From positions 1 to 42,900 of the forward strand of contig CACAIR010000006.1 of the NCBI GenBank assembly GCA_902532565.1: a stretch of DNA of 42,900 nucleotides. The letters are read 5' to 3'. Positions within the stretch are counted from its first letter, which is position 1. Each line of letters opens with the position of its first letter. Of this stretch, positions 16,620-26,343 are shown piece after piece. A model generated the notes under the pieces. The model was not told the DNA's origin, made no database searches, and saw nothing but the letters and a program-made list of their open reading frames with translations. The position numbers were made by a program, and so were the translations under genes. The DNA comes from an uncultured Pelagibacteraceae bacterium (GTDB lineage Bacteria > Pseudomonadota > Alphaproteobacteria > Pelagibacterales > Pelagibacteraceae).

Positions 16620-17252
16620 ATGCCCACTTCAAATGATGGGATAATGATCATATTGTCATCCCCCTCAGGAGCCGGAAAAACCACTCTCGTTAATTTACTC
16701 GCCAAAAAAAATAATTATGAGATTTCTATTTCTCACACAACAAGAAAACCTCGTCCAAAAGAAATTATTGGAAAAGATTATCATTTTGTAAGTGATCATG
16801 AATTTAAAAGATTAATCAACAATGAAGAGTTTTTAGAATATGCAAAGGTATTTAATAATTATTATGGGACTTCAAGAACTCCAGTTATCGATAAACTCAA
16901 TAAGGGAAAAAATATTCTTTTTGATATAGATTGGCAAGGTGCAGATCAAATTAAGAATAAACAACTTGATTTTAAATTAATAACTTTTTTTATTTTACCT
17001 CCTAGTAAAGAAATCTTATATGATAGATTGTCAAACAGAGACATGAAAGATAAGTTGATAGCAGAGGAAAGGATGAAACAATTTGGGAGAGATGTACTTC
17101 ACTGGATTAATTATAATTATGTGGTAATCAATGATGATCTTGAATCTTGTTATAATAAAATAAATAATTTAATTAATGCCGAAATGAACGATGGATCAAA
17201 AGATTACGATTCTGAATATATTCGAAAGCACGTAGAGAATTTAACTTCTTAA
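16620..17252 (+). CDS. gmk: Guanylate kinase
   Basis: A 210-residue enzyme that phosphorylates GMP to GDP. The P-loop [10 protein letters not shown] is followed by [11 protein letters not shown] and GKDYHFV (GMP-binding), then [23 protein letters not shown] (Walker B-like), FILPPS and a lid with RMKQFGRD. The ATG at 16620 gives the usual length; a second in-frame ATG at 16644 is possible and would also keep the P-loop. The 3' end overlaps the convergent ksgA by 12 nt. In related bacteria gmk lies near this lpt-surA-pdxA-ksgA cluster. Confidence 0.94.
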   Translation: MPTSNDGIMIILSSPSGAGKTTLVNLLAKKNNYEISISHTTRKPRPKEIIGKDYHFVSDHEFKRLINNEEFLEYAKVFNNYYGTSRTPVIDKLNKGKNILFDIDWQGADQIKNKQLDFKLITFFILPPSKEILYDRLSNRDMKDKLIAEERMKQFGRDVLHWINYNYVVINDDLESCYNKINNLINAEMNDGSKDYDSEYIRKHVENLTS

Positions 17253-18029
17253 CTTCTCATACTCTTCTGTAAGCTTATAGTATGTTTCAAAATTTAAATT
17301 TTGGGGTCTTAGATTTAAATCAATTTTAAGTTTATTGGCTACTTTGAGATTACCATTAAAAAAATAATTATATGGTTTTTTTAACATTTTACGTCTATGC
17401 ATAAAAAAAATTCTTGTTATTTTTTCTAAATTTTTTGGATTTTTTAATGAAAAAAAATTTAATTTTGGGCTAAATAACAACAAACTGCTATCTATTTTAG
17501 GTTTAGGATAAAAACTAGAAGGTTTTACGTCACAAATTTTTATAATTTCAAGTTTCCAATTCGCTAAAATTGAAATTCTTCCGTAATTTTTTGAATTAAA
17601 TTTAGAAATAATTCTGTCAGCAACTTCTTTCTGAAACATTAAAACTAAATTTTTAAACCAAAATTTTTTATCATTGATATTTAAAATCCATTTAGAAAAT
17701 ATTTCTGTTGAAATGTTATAAGGTAAATTCCCAAAAACAATTAATTTATCTTCATCTAAATCGTTTTCGTCTATTTTTAAAACATCTTCATTTATTATCT
17801 TTATTTTATTAATAAAACGTTTGTGAAGTAAATTTGCTAATTTTGTATCCTTTTCAATTACTGTAAGTTTTTTTGGTGATTTTTTTAGTATTTCTGAAGT
17901 TAAATTTCCCGTGCCAGGACCAACTTCTAAAATATTTTCATTTTTGATTTCAATTACACTTATTATTTTATTAATAACATTGGTATCTGTTAAAAAATTT
18001 TGACCTAAACTTTTTTTTGGTTTAATCAA
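17241..18029 (-). CDS. ksgA: 16S rRNA dimethyladenosine transferase (KsgA/RsmA)
   Basis: The 262-residue methyltransferase dimethylates two adjacent adenosines in the 3' terminal helix of 16S rRNA. Motifs are KKSLGQNFL at the N-terminus, [10 protein letters not shown] (SAM motif I), VIEKD (motif II), NEDVLKID and the catalytic NLPYNIST (motif IV), then FQKEVADRI and [10 protein letters not shown]. Length is standard. Its start overlaps pdxA by 4 nt; the pdxA-ksgA pair is widely conserved. Confidence 0.95.
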   Translation of the reverse strand: MIKPKKSLGQNFLTDTNVINKIISVIEIKNENILEVGPGTGNLTSEILKKSPKKLTVIEKDTKLANLLHKRFINKIKIINEDVLKIDENDLDEDKLIVFGNLPYNISTEIFSKWILNINDKKFWFKNLVLMFQKEVADRIISKFNSKNYGRISILANWKLEIIKICDVKPSSFYPKPKIDSSLLLFSPKLNFFSLKNPKNLEKITRIFFMHRRKMLKKPYNYFFNGNLKVANKLKIDLNLRPQNLNFETYYKLTEEYEKLRS

Positions 18030-18964
18030 GCTTTATCTAAAAAGTTAAGAGCATTTATAATACTCCTTGGATTTGAATTATTTTTGCCAACCATACTTTG
18101 ATTTGGACCATGATCAGGGGTAATTCTAATGAAAGGTAATCCCATTGTTATATTTATAGGATCAAATTCAAATAAAGCTTTGATAGGGGACAATACCTGG
18201 TCATGATACATACCTATTATCACATTAAATTTTTTTCTATTGTCTCTAAGAAAAATAGTATCAGCTGGATATGGACCTTTGATATTAATTTTTTTTCTTT
18301 TGGAATTAATTAATGGTAAAATAATCTTCTCATCTTCATTTTCTCTGAGAATACTTTCACAATGGGGGTTTAAACCCGTTACTCCAATTTTAGGACTAAA
18401 ACCAAACTGATTTTTATAAAATTTATTTATGAGCTCAATTTTTTCATTTAAAAGTTTTTTGGTAATATTTTTTGATACTAACTTTACAGGCAAATGTGTT
18501 GTTAATGGACAAACTGAAAGTTCTTTATTATAGATCAACATCCCAGTATTTTTCGTTTTAAATCTTTGGGAGATATATTCTGTAATTCCAAGAAATTTTT
18601 TCTTTAAAAATGAAGTTTTATTGATTGGTCCATTTATTAACTTATATGAAGAACCGTTTTTAATTATCTTGAAAGCTAAATTAAAAGAATTTTTTAGATA
18701 TTCGTTTTCTTTCCCATCATGGAATTCAACATCAATTAAATTTATCACATTGTTATTGAGTCTATATTCATCAATTTTATTTATTTCTATAAGATTTATT
18801 TTTTTTCTAAAATTATTTTTTTTCATATGATGATTTAGAATTTTTTTATTACAAATAAGAACTAACGGGGATTTATATTTTTTATATTTAATAGCTTTAA
18901 AAAAAACTTCAAGAAATACACTTTTTGGCTCCCCTGCAATAATAATTATTAACTTATTTTTCAT
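18026..18964 (-). CDS. pdxA: 4-hydroxythreonine-4-phosphate dehydrogenase
   Basis: The 312-residue enzyme oxidises 4-phosphohydroxy-L-threonine with NAD in the DXP-dependent pathway to pyridoxal phosphate. Visible family segments are IIAGEPKSVFLEV, LINGPINKTSF, LTTHLPVKLV, VTGLNPHCES and KGPYPADTIF. The C-terminal run contains GMYHDQVLSPIKALFEF and TPDHGPNQ, with histidines matching the metal-binding positions. Length is slightly short of E. coli PdxA (329). It sits between surA (11-nt overlap) and ksgA (4-nt overlap), as in many proteobacteria. Confidence 0.93.
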   Translation of the reverse strand: MKNKLIIIIAGEPKSVFLEVFFKAIKYKKYKSPLVLICNKKILNHHMKKNNFRKKINLIEINKIDEYRLNNNVINLIDVEFHDGKENEYLKNSFNLAFKIIKNGSSYKLINGPINKTSFLKKKFLGITEYISQRFKTKNTGMLIYNKELSVCPLTTHLPVKLVSKNITKKLLNEKIELINKFYKNQFGFSPKIGVTGLNPHCESILRENEDEKIILPLINSKRKKINIKGPYPADTIFLRDNRKKFNVIIGMYHDQVLSPIKALFEFDPINITMGLPFIRITPDHGPNQSMVGKNNSNPRSIINALNFLDKA

Positions 18965-19910
18965 TAATAATAAATTTAGTTTTAATTTTATTAAAATGGA
19001 TTTTTGAAAAATTTTCTAATTTTTTGTTTCTTTCTATAGAAATAATTTTTTTTAATTCTTTATCTTTATCTATCTTATTTTCCGTAAATCTAACATCCTC
19101 TAATTTTAATATTATGAACTTGTCATTTATCTTTATAATATTGGAAATATCATTAATTTTAAGTTTACTAATTTTTTCATATATATTTTTTGATAAAGAT
19201 TCTTCTTGAAGCCATCCTATTTTACCTCCAAATTTCGAACTTTCAGAAATACTGTAAAGGTTTGCAGTGTTATTAAATCCAATTTCATTTATACTCATAT
19301 TAATCATTTTGATTGTATCTTTTAAATTTTCTTCAGTTTTTTTTTTAAAAACTATTTCAGATAATAATAATTCTTTTTTTTTAGTTGATAATTTTTTTAT
19401 TTTTTTTGATAACTTTTCTTTTTTTATATTTATTTTGTCATTATATTTTGAAAGAATTAACTCATTCCAGTAAATTTCAATTTTACTTTTTTGTTTTATT
19501 TCCTCAAGTGTATATGTATTTAATTTTAACAATTGTTCTTTAAATTGAATTTCATTTTTATATCCAAGACCAATATAAAGCTGATTTAAATACTTGTCTG
19601 CAAATTCATTATCTTTTTCCAAATCAACAAATTTTAAGATTTCTTTTTTTTTGATGATTTCTTTTATTAGGGACTGTTTAGCCAATTCAAATTTTTGTTC
19701 ACTTTTTAAGTTTTTTAAACTGGGATTTAGTATTTCTAGATATTTTTCCTCTTTAGCAATATCGTAGTTAGTAACAATGTCATTATTTATAGTTAATATA
19801 ATGTTTATTTTTGAGAAAGAATAATTAATGACGAATAATTGGCTTAAAATTATAAATATACATAAAAAAATTTTTTTACTTATCAATGTAAGTTTATCTT
19901 TTTTTTTCAT
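18954..19910 (-). CDS. surA: SurA-like periplasmic chaperone / peptidyl-prolyl isomerase
   Basis: A 318-residue protein with a hydrophobic export segment at about residues 13-34 (KIFLCIFIILSQLFVINYSF). Next come a SurA N-terminal domain (IILTINNDIVTNYDIAKEEKYL), a long charged helical stretch, and one parvulin-type domain (about 185-285, with SKFGGKIGWLQEESLSKNIYEKI). SurA escorts outer-membrane proteins, including LptD, to the BAM complex. E. coli SurA is 428 residues with two parvulin domains; here only one is seen. It directly follows lptD (17-nt overlap), a classic pairing. Sequence is divergent, so the symbol rests partly on context. Confidence 0.82.
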   Translation of the reverse strand: MKKKDKLTLISKKIFLCIFIILSQLFVINYSFSKINIILTINNDIVTNYDIAKEEKYLEILNPSLKNLKSEQKFELAKQSLIKEIIKKKEILKFVDLEKDNEFADKYLNQLYIGLGYKNEIQFKEQLLKLNTYTLEEIKQKSKIEIYWNELILSKYNDKINIKKEKLSKKIKKLSTKKKELLLSEIVFKKKTEENLKDTIKMINMSINEIGFNNTANLYSISESSKFGGKIGWLQEESLSKNIYEKISKLKINDISNIIKINDKFIILKLEDVRFTENKIDKDKELKKIISIERNKKLENFSKIHFNKIKTKFIINEK

Positions 19911-22269
19911 CAGGAATAATTGTAAATTTTAGGAAAATTCCTTCATCAGGTTTGATATCCCTATCTGCATAAAATTCTTTATTATATTGAATGGATGCTG
20001 ACAAACAATCATTTTTATATTGATAAGCCAATGTATAATATTCTGTTAGATTAATTTTTTTATTTCTTCTTGTTTTAAAGGATAAAGAACTACTATCATC
20101 AAGATTAAAGCTAGTGGTATTTGATAAATAAGAATTATCATTTAAATCGTTTTGATTAGAGTAGTCAAAACTTGTTACTAAATTATTGATATTTATTTGT
20201 GCCGTTATATTTTCGTAATTTATTTCATCAAAATTATTTTTGATTGAAGAACTATAATTCATCTTCAAAATGCTATTTGGTCTAAAAGTAATCTCATTAA
20301 AAATACTCGATATTTGCTCATCTAGTTGACTATTTCTTGGCAAATCACTATTCTCACTTAGTCTTAAATTATTAGCTACTTTAAAATTTATTATATCTAG
20401 GGAGTTTTGTTTATTATAAATAGAATATTCACTTCCATATGTTAATGAAATACCGCCTTCAACATAGTCTTTACCTATGTTTCTATCAAAAGAATATAGA
20501 TTATTTATATCAATTTTGTTATCGTCATGTCTAATATCCTTTGTATGATCAGGTGATATTTTGAATGCCAATTTAGGATTAAGAATTTTTTTATATTTTT
20601 TGTCATCTTTTAACAACGGAAAAGAGCTATTGATTTGAACCAATCCAGACATGAAACTAGTATCTTTGTTTTTGAATAAATTTGAATTTTTTGCTTTTGA
20701 ATTAGTATTTTTTATTAAAAAATCAAAATTACTATAAAGACCGTTTTTTGAAATTGTCGGTAGAGACTCAAATTTTAAATCATTAGTATTAATAGACTCC
20801 ACAACATTTGTATCATAATTTTTGTTAATTAAACTGGAATTTAAAGTTAAATTTCCATTAAATGGCAACTTATTATCCAAATCTTTTTTTATATCAATTT
20901 TAGGCAGAACATACTCATATCGATCACTCTCATTTTTATTTAAATTTTCATAAGCTATTGTTTCAACTTTTATTCTTGAATCTTCTCCAGCGAAATTAAA
21001 TTTTAAAGAATTTTCAAGAATATTACTATCAGTAACAAGATTAGAATTAATTTTGTTTTTTTTCAAATAAGTATCTTTTGATGTTTTTTGAATATTTAAG
21101 TCATAATTGCTATCGATAAAATTATCTAAATCAAAAGATTTACTATACTTATAAAAAATGTGACTTCTTAATTTACTATAACCATCAGCCTTAAAACTAA
21201 AATCAGAGATTAGATTACTTTTATAATTAACACTTCTATACTCGGTTTGAATTAAAAATTGATCATCATTATAGAACCTTGGTGAAAAAGTTGCGTCCCT
21301 ACTCTCAGAAATGACCAAAAAATAGGGTAAATTTAAATGGTTCTTTTGATTAAAAGTATTTTTTACTGAAGGAACTAAAAAACCTGATTGCCTATCTACT
21401 GTTGGATCCGGATGTGAAAATCTAGGAAAATAAATTACAGGTACGTCATAAATTTTTAGAATAGCATCATTATAATTAATTTTTCTTTTTTTCTTATCGT
21501 GCTGTAATTTTTTTGCTGATAATTGCCAGGCTGGACATGTTTCAGTTCTTTTACATGTTGTAAAAACTCCTTTAGTTATATCCGTAAAATTTTCATCATT
21601 TCTGACACTATTACCCTTTAACCTTGGCTCATTATTTATATTTGGTTTATTATTTTTTAATTCTAAAAAAACATCTTTTCCAAATAAATTATTTGTTTTC
21701 GTATTAATATAAGCCGATGATAACTTTAACAAATTATTATTTCTGTCTTCTAATTCTAATTCATAAACTTTTAAAATATCTTTTTGTACTTCATAATTAA
21801 GTCTATTAACTGATAAACGATTTTTATATTTATCAAAAATTATGGACTTAGTATTTGAAAATAATAAATTATTTTCAAAATTATAATTTATTCTTTTACT
21901 TTGAATGGTAAGATTTCTATTTAGATTTTCTACTTCTATTCTTCCAAATGCCTCAAATTGATTTTTTTTTGATCTTATTAAGCCTTGATCAAAATTAATT
22001 TTTAGTTTTCTTTTTTTTAATAATATTAGACCATTACCATTAATTTCTAAAATACCTGTATCATTATAATATTTGAAATTATCTGCAATTATTTCATAAT
22101 TTCCTTTTTTTGAGATCGCCTTACCAAAATTTGCTATAATTAAATTTCCCTCTTCTTTGATCTCAATATTTTGTGTTTCAAAAACAAAATTTTTTTGTTG
22201 TGAGTAAGAATATACAGGACTTACGACAAACAAAGTTAGTAGTAAAAAATTTATAATTCTATTTTTCAT
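19894..22269 (-). CDS. lptD: LPS-assembly outer membrane protein LptD
   Basis: The 791-residue protein has a signal peptide (about 1-23, LLLTLFVVSPVYSYS) and a beta-jellyroll N-terminal domain with repeated strands (about 30-200). A CKRTETCPAW segment follows with C239 and C245, then the conserved IYDVPVIYFPRFSHPDPTVDRQSGFLVPS region and a long C-terminal beta-barrel. LptD forms the outer-membrane gate that inserts lipopolysaccharide. Only one other cysteine is seen, close to the C-terminus (NDCLSAS), which could form the inter-domain disulfide typical of LptD. Its neighbours lptF, lptG and surA support the call. Overlaps lptG by 11 nt and surA by 17 nt. Confidence 0.92.
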   Translation of the reverse strand: MKNRIINFLLLTLFVVSPVYSYSQQKNFVFETQNIEIKEEGNLIIANFGKAISKKGNYEIIADNFKYYNDTGILEINGNGLILLKKRKLKINFDQGLIRSKKNQFEAFGRIEVENLNRNLTIQSKRINYNFENNLLFSNTKSIIFDKYKNRLSVNRLNYEVQKDILKVYELELEDRNNNLLKLSSAYINTKTNNLFGKDVFLELKNNKPNINNEPRLKGNSVRNDENFTDITKGVFTTCKRTETCPAWQLSAKKLQHDKKKRKINYNDAILKIYDVPVIYFPRFSHPDPTVDRQSGFLVPSVKNTFNQKNHLNLPYFLVISESRDATFSPRFYNDDQFLIQTEYRSVNYKSNLISDFSFKADGYSKLRSHIFYKYSKSFDLDNFIDSNYDLNIQKTSKDTYLKKNKINSNLVTDSNILENSLKFNFAGEDSRIKVETIAYENLNKNESDRYEYVLPKIDIKKDLDNKLPFNGNLTLNSSLINKNYDTNVVESINTNDLKFESLPTISKNGLYSNFDFLIKNTNSKAKNSNLFKNKDTSFMSGLVQINSSFPLLKDDKKYKKILNPKLAFKISPDHTKDIRHDDNKIDINNLYSFDRNIGKDYVEGGISLTYGSEYSIYNKQNSLDIINFKVANNLRLSENSDLPRNSQLDEQISSIFNEITFRPNSILKMNYSSSIKNNFDEINYENITAQININNLVTSFDYSNQNDLNDNSYLSNTTSFNLDDSSSLSFKTRRNKKINLTEYYTLAYQYKNDCLSASIQYNKEFYADRDIKPDEGIFLKFTIIPDEKKR

Positions 22270-23338
22270 TTATACTAACGAGCCCAATAGTACATATAAT
22301 CAATAGAATCAATATAGGAAAAAAAACTGACATTTCTAATGGTATTTTTCCACCAGTTCCCAAAGATGTAGAAAAAAATATTAAATAATAAATTATAATT
22401 GAAACTAAAAAACCTATTGTTATTTGAAATATCATAGACATTTTCTTTGGCATACTAAACATAATAATTGAAGCTACAATAACTAGAATGCCATATAACG
22501 CTGGAACAGTTAAAAGTCTTAGTAATTGCATGTATATTTCATCTGATGAATATCCCAGTTTTTCATAATCTTTTTTTAAATCAAAAAGTTTATTAATATC
22601 TAATGTTGTAATGTTGGAAAAAATTTTAGTTATTTTTTCATAATTAAAATTAGTTTGTAGTATTAAGCTTTCATTTTGTATCTTGGTTATATTATCTTTG
22701 GTTATAATTGGATTATAAATAATCCAATTATTAGTTTTAATATCTATTTTGTCTGATTGAATTACCCTAACTAAATTAAAATTATTATCAAACTCATTTA
22801 TAACTGTTTTAGAGATAAAATTATCTTTAATTAAATTCGATTTTATAATTATTTTCTTATCATCGATCTCGTCTTTAATCCAAAGCCCACTTTTTGTGAC
22901 CATAGCTAAATATTTATTATCATCAGAAAGATTATTTTTAATATTTGAATAGTAAAATTTTAAATTAGAAGCTAAATTATAAAATATAACAACATTAAAT
23001 ATCCCAATAAAAACTGATAAAAAAAATATAATTTTAATTAGGTTAAAATTAGTAAGACCATTAGTTTTGAATAAATCTAATTCATTTTGTTTGTTTAAAC
23101 TATAAAACAAAAATTGCGTACTTAATAAAATTATAAAAGGAAATATTTCAAATAAGGTTATAGGTGCATTAAGTAAAGTTAAAAAATAAGGATATAAAAA
23201 GTGTCTATCTAAATTTTTAAGAAATGTAATTTCCTCTAAACTGCCAAGAATAATCGTTAATGCAAAAAAAACTAATGTTATAAAAAAAAATTTTGATAAA
23301 AAATTTTGTATTATATATTTTTGATATACTTTAAGCAT
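22259..23338 (-). CDS. lptG: LPS export permease LptG
   Basis: A 359-residue YjgP/YjgQ-family permease with three N-terminal and three C-terminal membrane helices around a periplasmic jellyroll domain (about 125-265). The opening MLKVYQKYIIQNFLSKF and the motif LFEIFPFIILLSTQFLFYSLNKQNELDLFKTNG (as segments around residues 60-95) are diagnostic. With LptF and the ATPase LptB it extracts LPS from the inner membrane. Second of the pair, so named lptG by convention; F and G are hard to tell apart by sequence alone. It overlaps lptF by 8 nt. Confidence 0.88.
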   Translation of the reverse strand: MLKVYQKYIIQNFLSKFFFITLVFFALTIILGSLEEITFLKNLDRHFLYPYFLTLLNAPITLFEIFPFIILLSTQFLFYSLNKQNELDLFKTNGLTNFNLIKIIFFLSVFIGIFNVVIFYNLASNLKFYYSNIKNNLSDDNKYLAMVTKSGLWIKDEIDDKKIIIKSNLIKDNFISKTVINEFDNNFNLVRVIQSDKIDIKTNNWIIYNPIITKDNITKIQNESLILQTNFNYEKITKIFSNITTLDINKLFDLKKDYEKLGYSSDEIYMQLLRLLTVPALYGILVIVASIIMFSMPKKMSMIFQITIGFLVSIIIYYLIFFSTSLGTGGKIPLEMSVFFPILILLIICTIGLVSINEK

Positions 23339-24428
23339 TGTTTATTTTGAAATATGAGAAAAAATAAAAGATTAAAAATAATAAAAATGGTATTAAGAGA
23401 TATAAAAAAAATAATATATTAGATGCAGTTGAGTATCTTAGAGATGTTTCTGAAATAATAATAAGTAATATCACTGCTAAAAAAATATATATTTTCAGTC
23501 TGTTATAATTTTTGTCAAATTTTCCTGAAACAAATAGAAAACAACAAATTAATGCAATTAGTGGAATATATACCGGTTTGAAAAATCTTTTTAATAATTC
23601 TTGTTTCATTTCATTCAATGAATTATTTTCCACACATAACTTTGTGTTCACTTTTATTTGATCAAAAAAACAACTTAACAAGATAATGGAATTAATTTCT
23701 TGAATTTTTGGTTTTATTATTGAATTAGATCCAAATGTTCCAAGATTAAAATCAATCTGATTAAACTTAAAAGTATTAATTCTATTTTTATCAATATTTA
23801 TTACTTTTCCATCGAAAAGTAAAAATTTTCTATTTTTTGGATCATTTACTAGAGTCCCATTTTTAGAATTAATCATTCTAGAGTAGCCTTTAGATGAGTC
23901 ATCTATAAAAATATTTGAAAAATTATCTGTTTCTTTTTTTTCAATAAATATTGTCAGGCCTTGAACAACATTTATAAACCTTCCTTCATTTATTAAATTT
24001 GTAAAAAAATCAACATTTGAATTTTTAATTAAATTTCTAGCTTTAAGTTGCGAAAGAGGTGACAAATATGATCCTAAAAATATTTGAAATGTCATTAATA
24101 ATACCGAAAGGATTATAAGTGTATTAATGAATTTAATTTTACTTATTCCATTTATCCAAAATATGTTTAACTCATTATTCATTTCATATCTGATTATTGT
24201 ATAGAATAAAGATATGAAGAACATGAATGGAAGTATTCTATGAATTATTTTGGTAAAATTTAAAAGAGTGAAAAGAAAGTATACTTTTAAACCATGGCCA
24301 TCTTCAGATACAAAATCAAAGTAATTTATTGCCTGTATAGTCCAAACTATTAGCCCCACAATTAAGATGGAAAACACAAAAAAAATTAAAACATCTAAAA
24401 TAAATTTTCTAAAAACTAATTTTTTCAT
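23331..24428 (-). CDS. lptF: LPS export permease LptF
   Basis: The 365-residue partner of LptG with the same layout: three N-terminal helices, a periplasmic domain with the segment GLTIFIEKKETDNFSNIFIDD, and three C-terminal helices. The conserved cytoplasmic loop after helix 2 reads MNNELNIFWINGISK. First gene of the lptF-lptG-lptD-surA-pdxA-ksgA run, divergent from pepA across 57 nt; lptB and lptA are not in this window. Named lptF by position. Confidence 0.88.
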   Translation of the reverse strand: MKKLVFRKFILDVLIFFVFSILIVGLIVWTIQAINYFDFVSEDGHGLKVYFLFTLLNFTKIIHRILPFMFFISLFYTIIRYEMNNELNIFWINGISKIKFINTLIILSVLLMTFQIFLGSYLSPLSQLKARNLIKNSNVDFFTNLINEGRFINVVQGLTIFIEKKETDNFSNIFIDDSSKGYSRMINSKNGTLVNDPKNRKFLLFDGKVINIDKNRINTFKFNQIDFNLGTFGSNSIIKPKIQEINSIILLSCFFDQIKVNTKLCVENNSLNEMKQELLKRFFKPVYIPLIALICCFLFVSGKFDKNYNRLKIYIFLAVILLIIISETSLRYSTASNILFFLYLLIPFLLFLIFYFFSYFKINNA

Positions 24429-24485
24429 TGATATTTTTATTGTTAATACTTATACCACTCATCTCATAAGGAGTGTACTAAATTT

Positions 24486-25940
24486 ATGACAATTCAAATA
24501 TATTATAAAAAGAATTTAATAAAAAAAAACATAGGTAATTCTATTTTTTTTGTAGACAAAAACTTTAACATCGATAGTTTAAAAAAATATTTTCCATCTA
24601 CAGAATATTCTGTTTTAAAAGATTTTGTTAAGCTGAGAGACTCAAATAAAAAGATCTTAATTTTTAATATTAAACCAAAAAAAAAGATAGTTTTAATATC
24701 TTTAAAAGACAAGATTAAAACTTTAGAGTCAGAAAACCTTGGTGCGAAATTTTTTGATCTTATCAATAATTCTAAAGATAATGAATTTAGCTTAAATTCA
24801 AATATAATATCAAGTAATTTAGAAAGTATAATTGGACATTTTCTTCATGGTGTAAAATTAAAATCTTATGTCTTTGAAAAATATAAATCAAAAAAAATTA
24901 AGAAAAATATTAATATTGTAGTATTTGGAAAAAATATACCATCAATAAAAGATCAAATTAAATTTAAGGCTATTGAAGAAGGTACATTTTATACTAGAGA
25001 TCTAGTGTCTGAACCAGGCAATATATTACATCCTGATGAATATGCTAAAAGATTAAACTCATTAAAAAAATATGGATTAAAAATAAAAATTTATAATGAA
25101 AAATTACTAAAAAAACTTGGAATGAATACTTTGCTCGGCGTAGGCCAAGGAAGCATTAGGGGTTCTTACTTAGTAACTATTGAATGGAATGGAAATAAAA
25201 ATAGATCTAAGCCGTTAGCTTTTGTAGGAAAAGGAGTTTGTTTTGATACTGGTGGCATATCTTTAAAACCTGCAAAATTTATGGAAGACATGACATATGA
25301 CATGGCTGGATCTGCAGTTGTGGTTGGATTAATGAAAACTTTAGCTATCCGAAAAGCAAAAATTAATGCTGTAGGTGTAGTTGGTCTTGTGGAAAATATG
25401 CCAGGAGGAAATGCTCAAAGACCAGGTGACATTGTTAAGTCTTATAGTGGCAAAACTGTTGAAATTTTAAATACAGATGCTGAAGGAAGATTAGTTTTAG
25501 CTGATGCTCTTACATATACAGAGGAAAAATTTAAACCAAAATTTATAGTTGATTTAGCTACGTTAACAGGAGCAATAATTGTTTCTTTAGGCTCAGAATA
25601 TTCAGGATTATTTTCTAACGATGATAAATTATCTAAACAGTTAATTAAAGCTGGAGAATTTGTAGGAGAAAAAGTTTGGCGAATGCCTTTAAATGATAAT
25701 TATGATAAATTAATTAATTCAAAAAAAGCTGACATGCAAAATATAAATTATGTTGGAGGAGCAGGCTCAACAACCGCAGCTCAATTTTTGCAAAGGTTCA
25801 TTTTAAACAAAACTCCTTGGGCACACCTTGATATAGCTGGGATGGCTTTTTCAAAATATGGTGGTGCTTTAAATTCAGGAGGCGCCACAGGTTATGGCGT
25901 AAGATTACTGAATCAACTTATTGAGGACAATTATGAGTAA
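24486..25940 (+). CDS. pepA: Leucyl (cytosol) aminopeptidase
   Basis: A 484-residue M17 aminopeptidase that releases N-terminal residues from peptides, using two metal ions. The C-terminal catalytic domain shows VGKGVCFDTGGISLKP (catalytic lysine region), EDMTYDMAGSAVV, the signature NTDAEGRLVLADAL, DLATLTGAI and the late WAHLDIAGMAF with GATGYGVRLL. The N-terminal 160 residues are a divergent regulatory domain rich in Lys. An AAGGAG at 24468-24473 is 12 nt from the ATG, a long spacing for a ribosome site. It is next to the divergent lptF, as in many alphaproteobacteria, and overlaps ndk by 8 nt. Confidence 0.93.
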   Translation: MTIQIYYKKNLIKKNIGNSIFFVDKNFNIDSLKKYFPSTEYSVLKDFVKLRDSNKKILIFNIKPKKKIVLISLKDKIKTLESENLGAKFFDLINNSKDNEFSLNSNIISSNLESIIGHFLHGVKLKSYVFEKYKSKKIKKNINIVVFGKNIPSIKDQIKFKAIEEGTFYTRDLVSEPGNILHPDEYAKRLNSLKKYGLKIKIYNEKLLKKLGMNTLLGVGQGSIRGSYLVTIEWNGNKNRSKPLAFVGKGVCFDTGGISLKPAKFMEDMTYDMAGSAVVVGLMKTLAIRKAKINAVGVVGLVENMPGGNAQRPGDIVKSYSGKTVEILNTDAEGRLVLADALTYTEEKFKPKFIVDLATLTGAIIVSLGSEYSGLFSNDDKLSKQLIKAGEFVGEKVWRMPLNDNYDKLINSKKADMQNINYVGGAGSTTAAQFLQRFILNKTPWAHLDIAGMAFSKYGGALNSGGATGYGVRLLNQLIEDNYE

Positions 25941-26343
25941 TATTGAACAAACTCTTTCGATCATAAAACCAGATGCTGTCGAAAGAAATTTAGATAATGA
26001 AATAAAGGAAATTTTTAGAAATAAAGGATTTAAAATAATTAAAGAGAAAAAAATACAAATAGAAAAATCAGAAGCAGAAAAATTCTATAAAGTTCATGAA
26101 ACAAAACCATTTTATAGCGATTTGTGCAGTTATTTATCGTCGGGTCCAATTGTAGTTATGATTTTAGAGAAAGAAAAAGGGGTATTGGCTAACAGAGAAT
26201 TGATGGGTGCTACTAATCCTAAAGATGCTGAGGAGGGCACATTAAGAAAGAAATATGGAATTTCAATAGATAAAAACTCAGTTCATGGTTCAGACAGTTT
26301 AGAAAATGCAAAAATAGAAATTGATTTTTTTTTTAAAGATTAG
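25933..26343 (+). CDS. ndk: Nucleoside diphosphate kinase
   Basis: The ATG at 25933 gives 136 residues beginning MSNIEQTLSIIKPDAVERN; an upstream in-frame start at 25921 would add four residues lying in pepA and is less likely. The enzyme equalises nucleoside di- and triphosphates through a phosphohistidine, here the histidine of NSVHGSDS. Other family marks are LSSGPIVVMILEKE and the TNPKDAEEGTLRKKYG segment. Length is near the usual 140. It overlaps pepA at its start by 8 nt and the convergent purN at its end by 11 nt. Confidence 0.95.
   Translation: MSNIEQTLSIIKPDAVERNLDNEIKEIFRNKGFKIIKEKKIQIEKSEAEKFYKVHETKPFYSDLCSYLSSGPIVVMILEKEKGVLANRELMGATNPKDAEEGTLRKKYGISIDKNSVHGSDSLENAKIEIDFFFKD

Noticed and set aside
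24456..24475. CACTC ... GAGTG hairpin between lptF and pepA
   Set aside because: Arms of only 5 bp with a 10-nt loop; too weak to call an operator or terminator.
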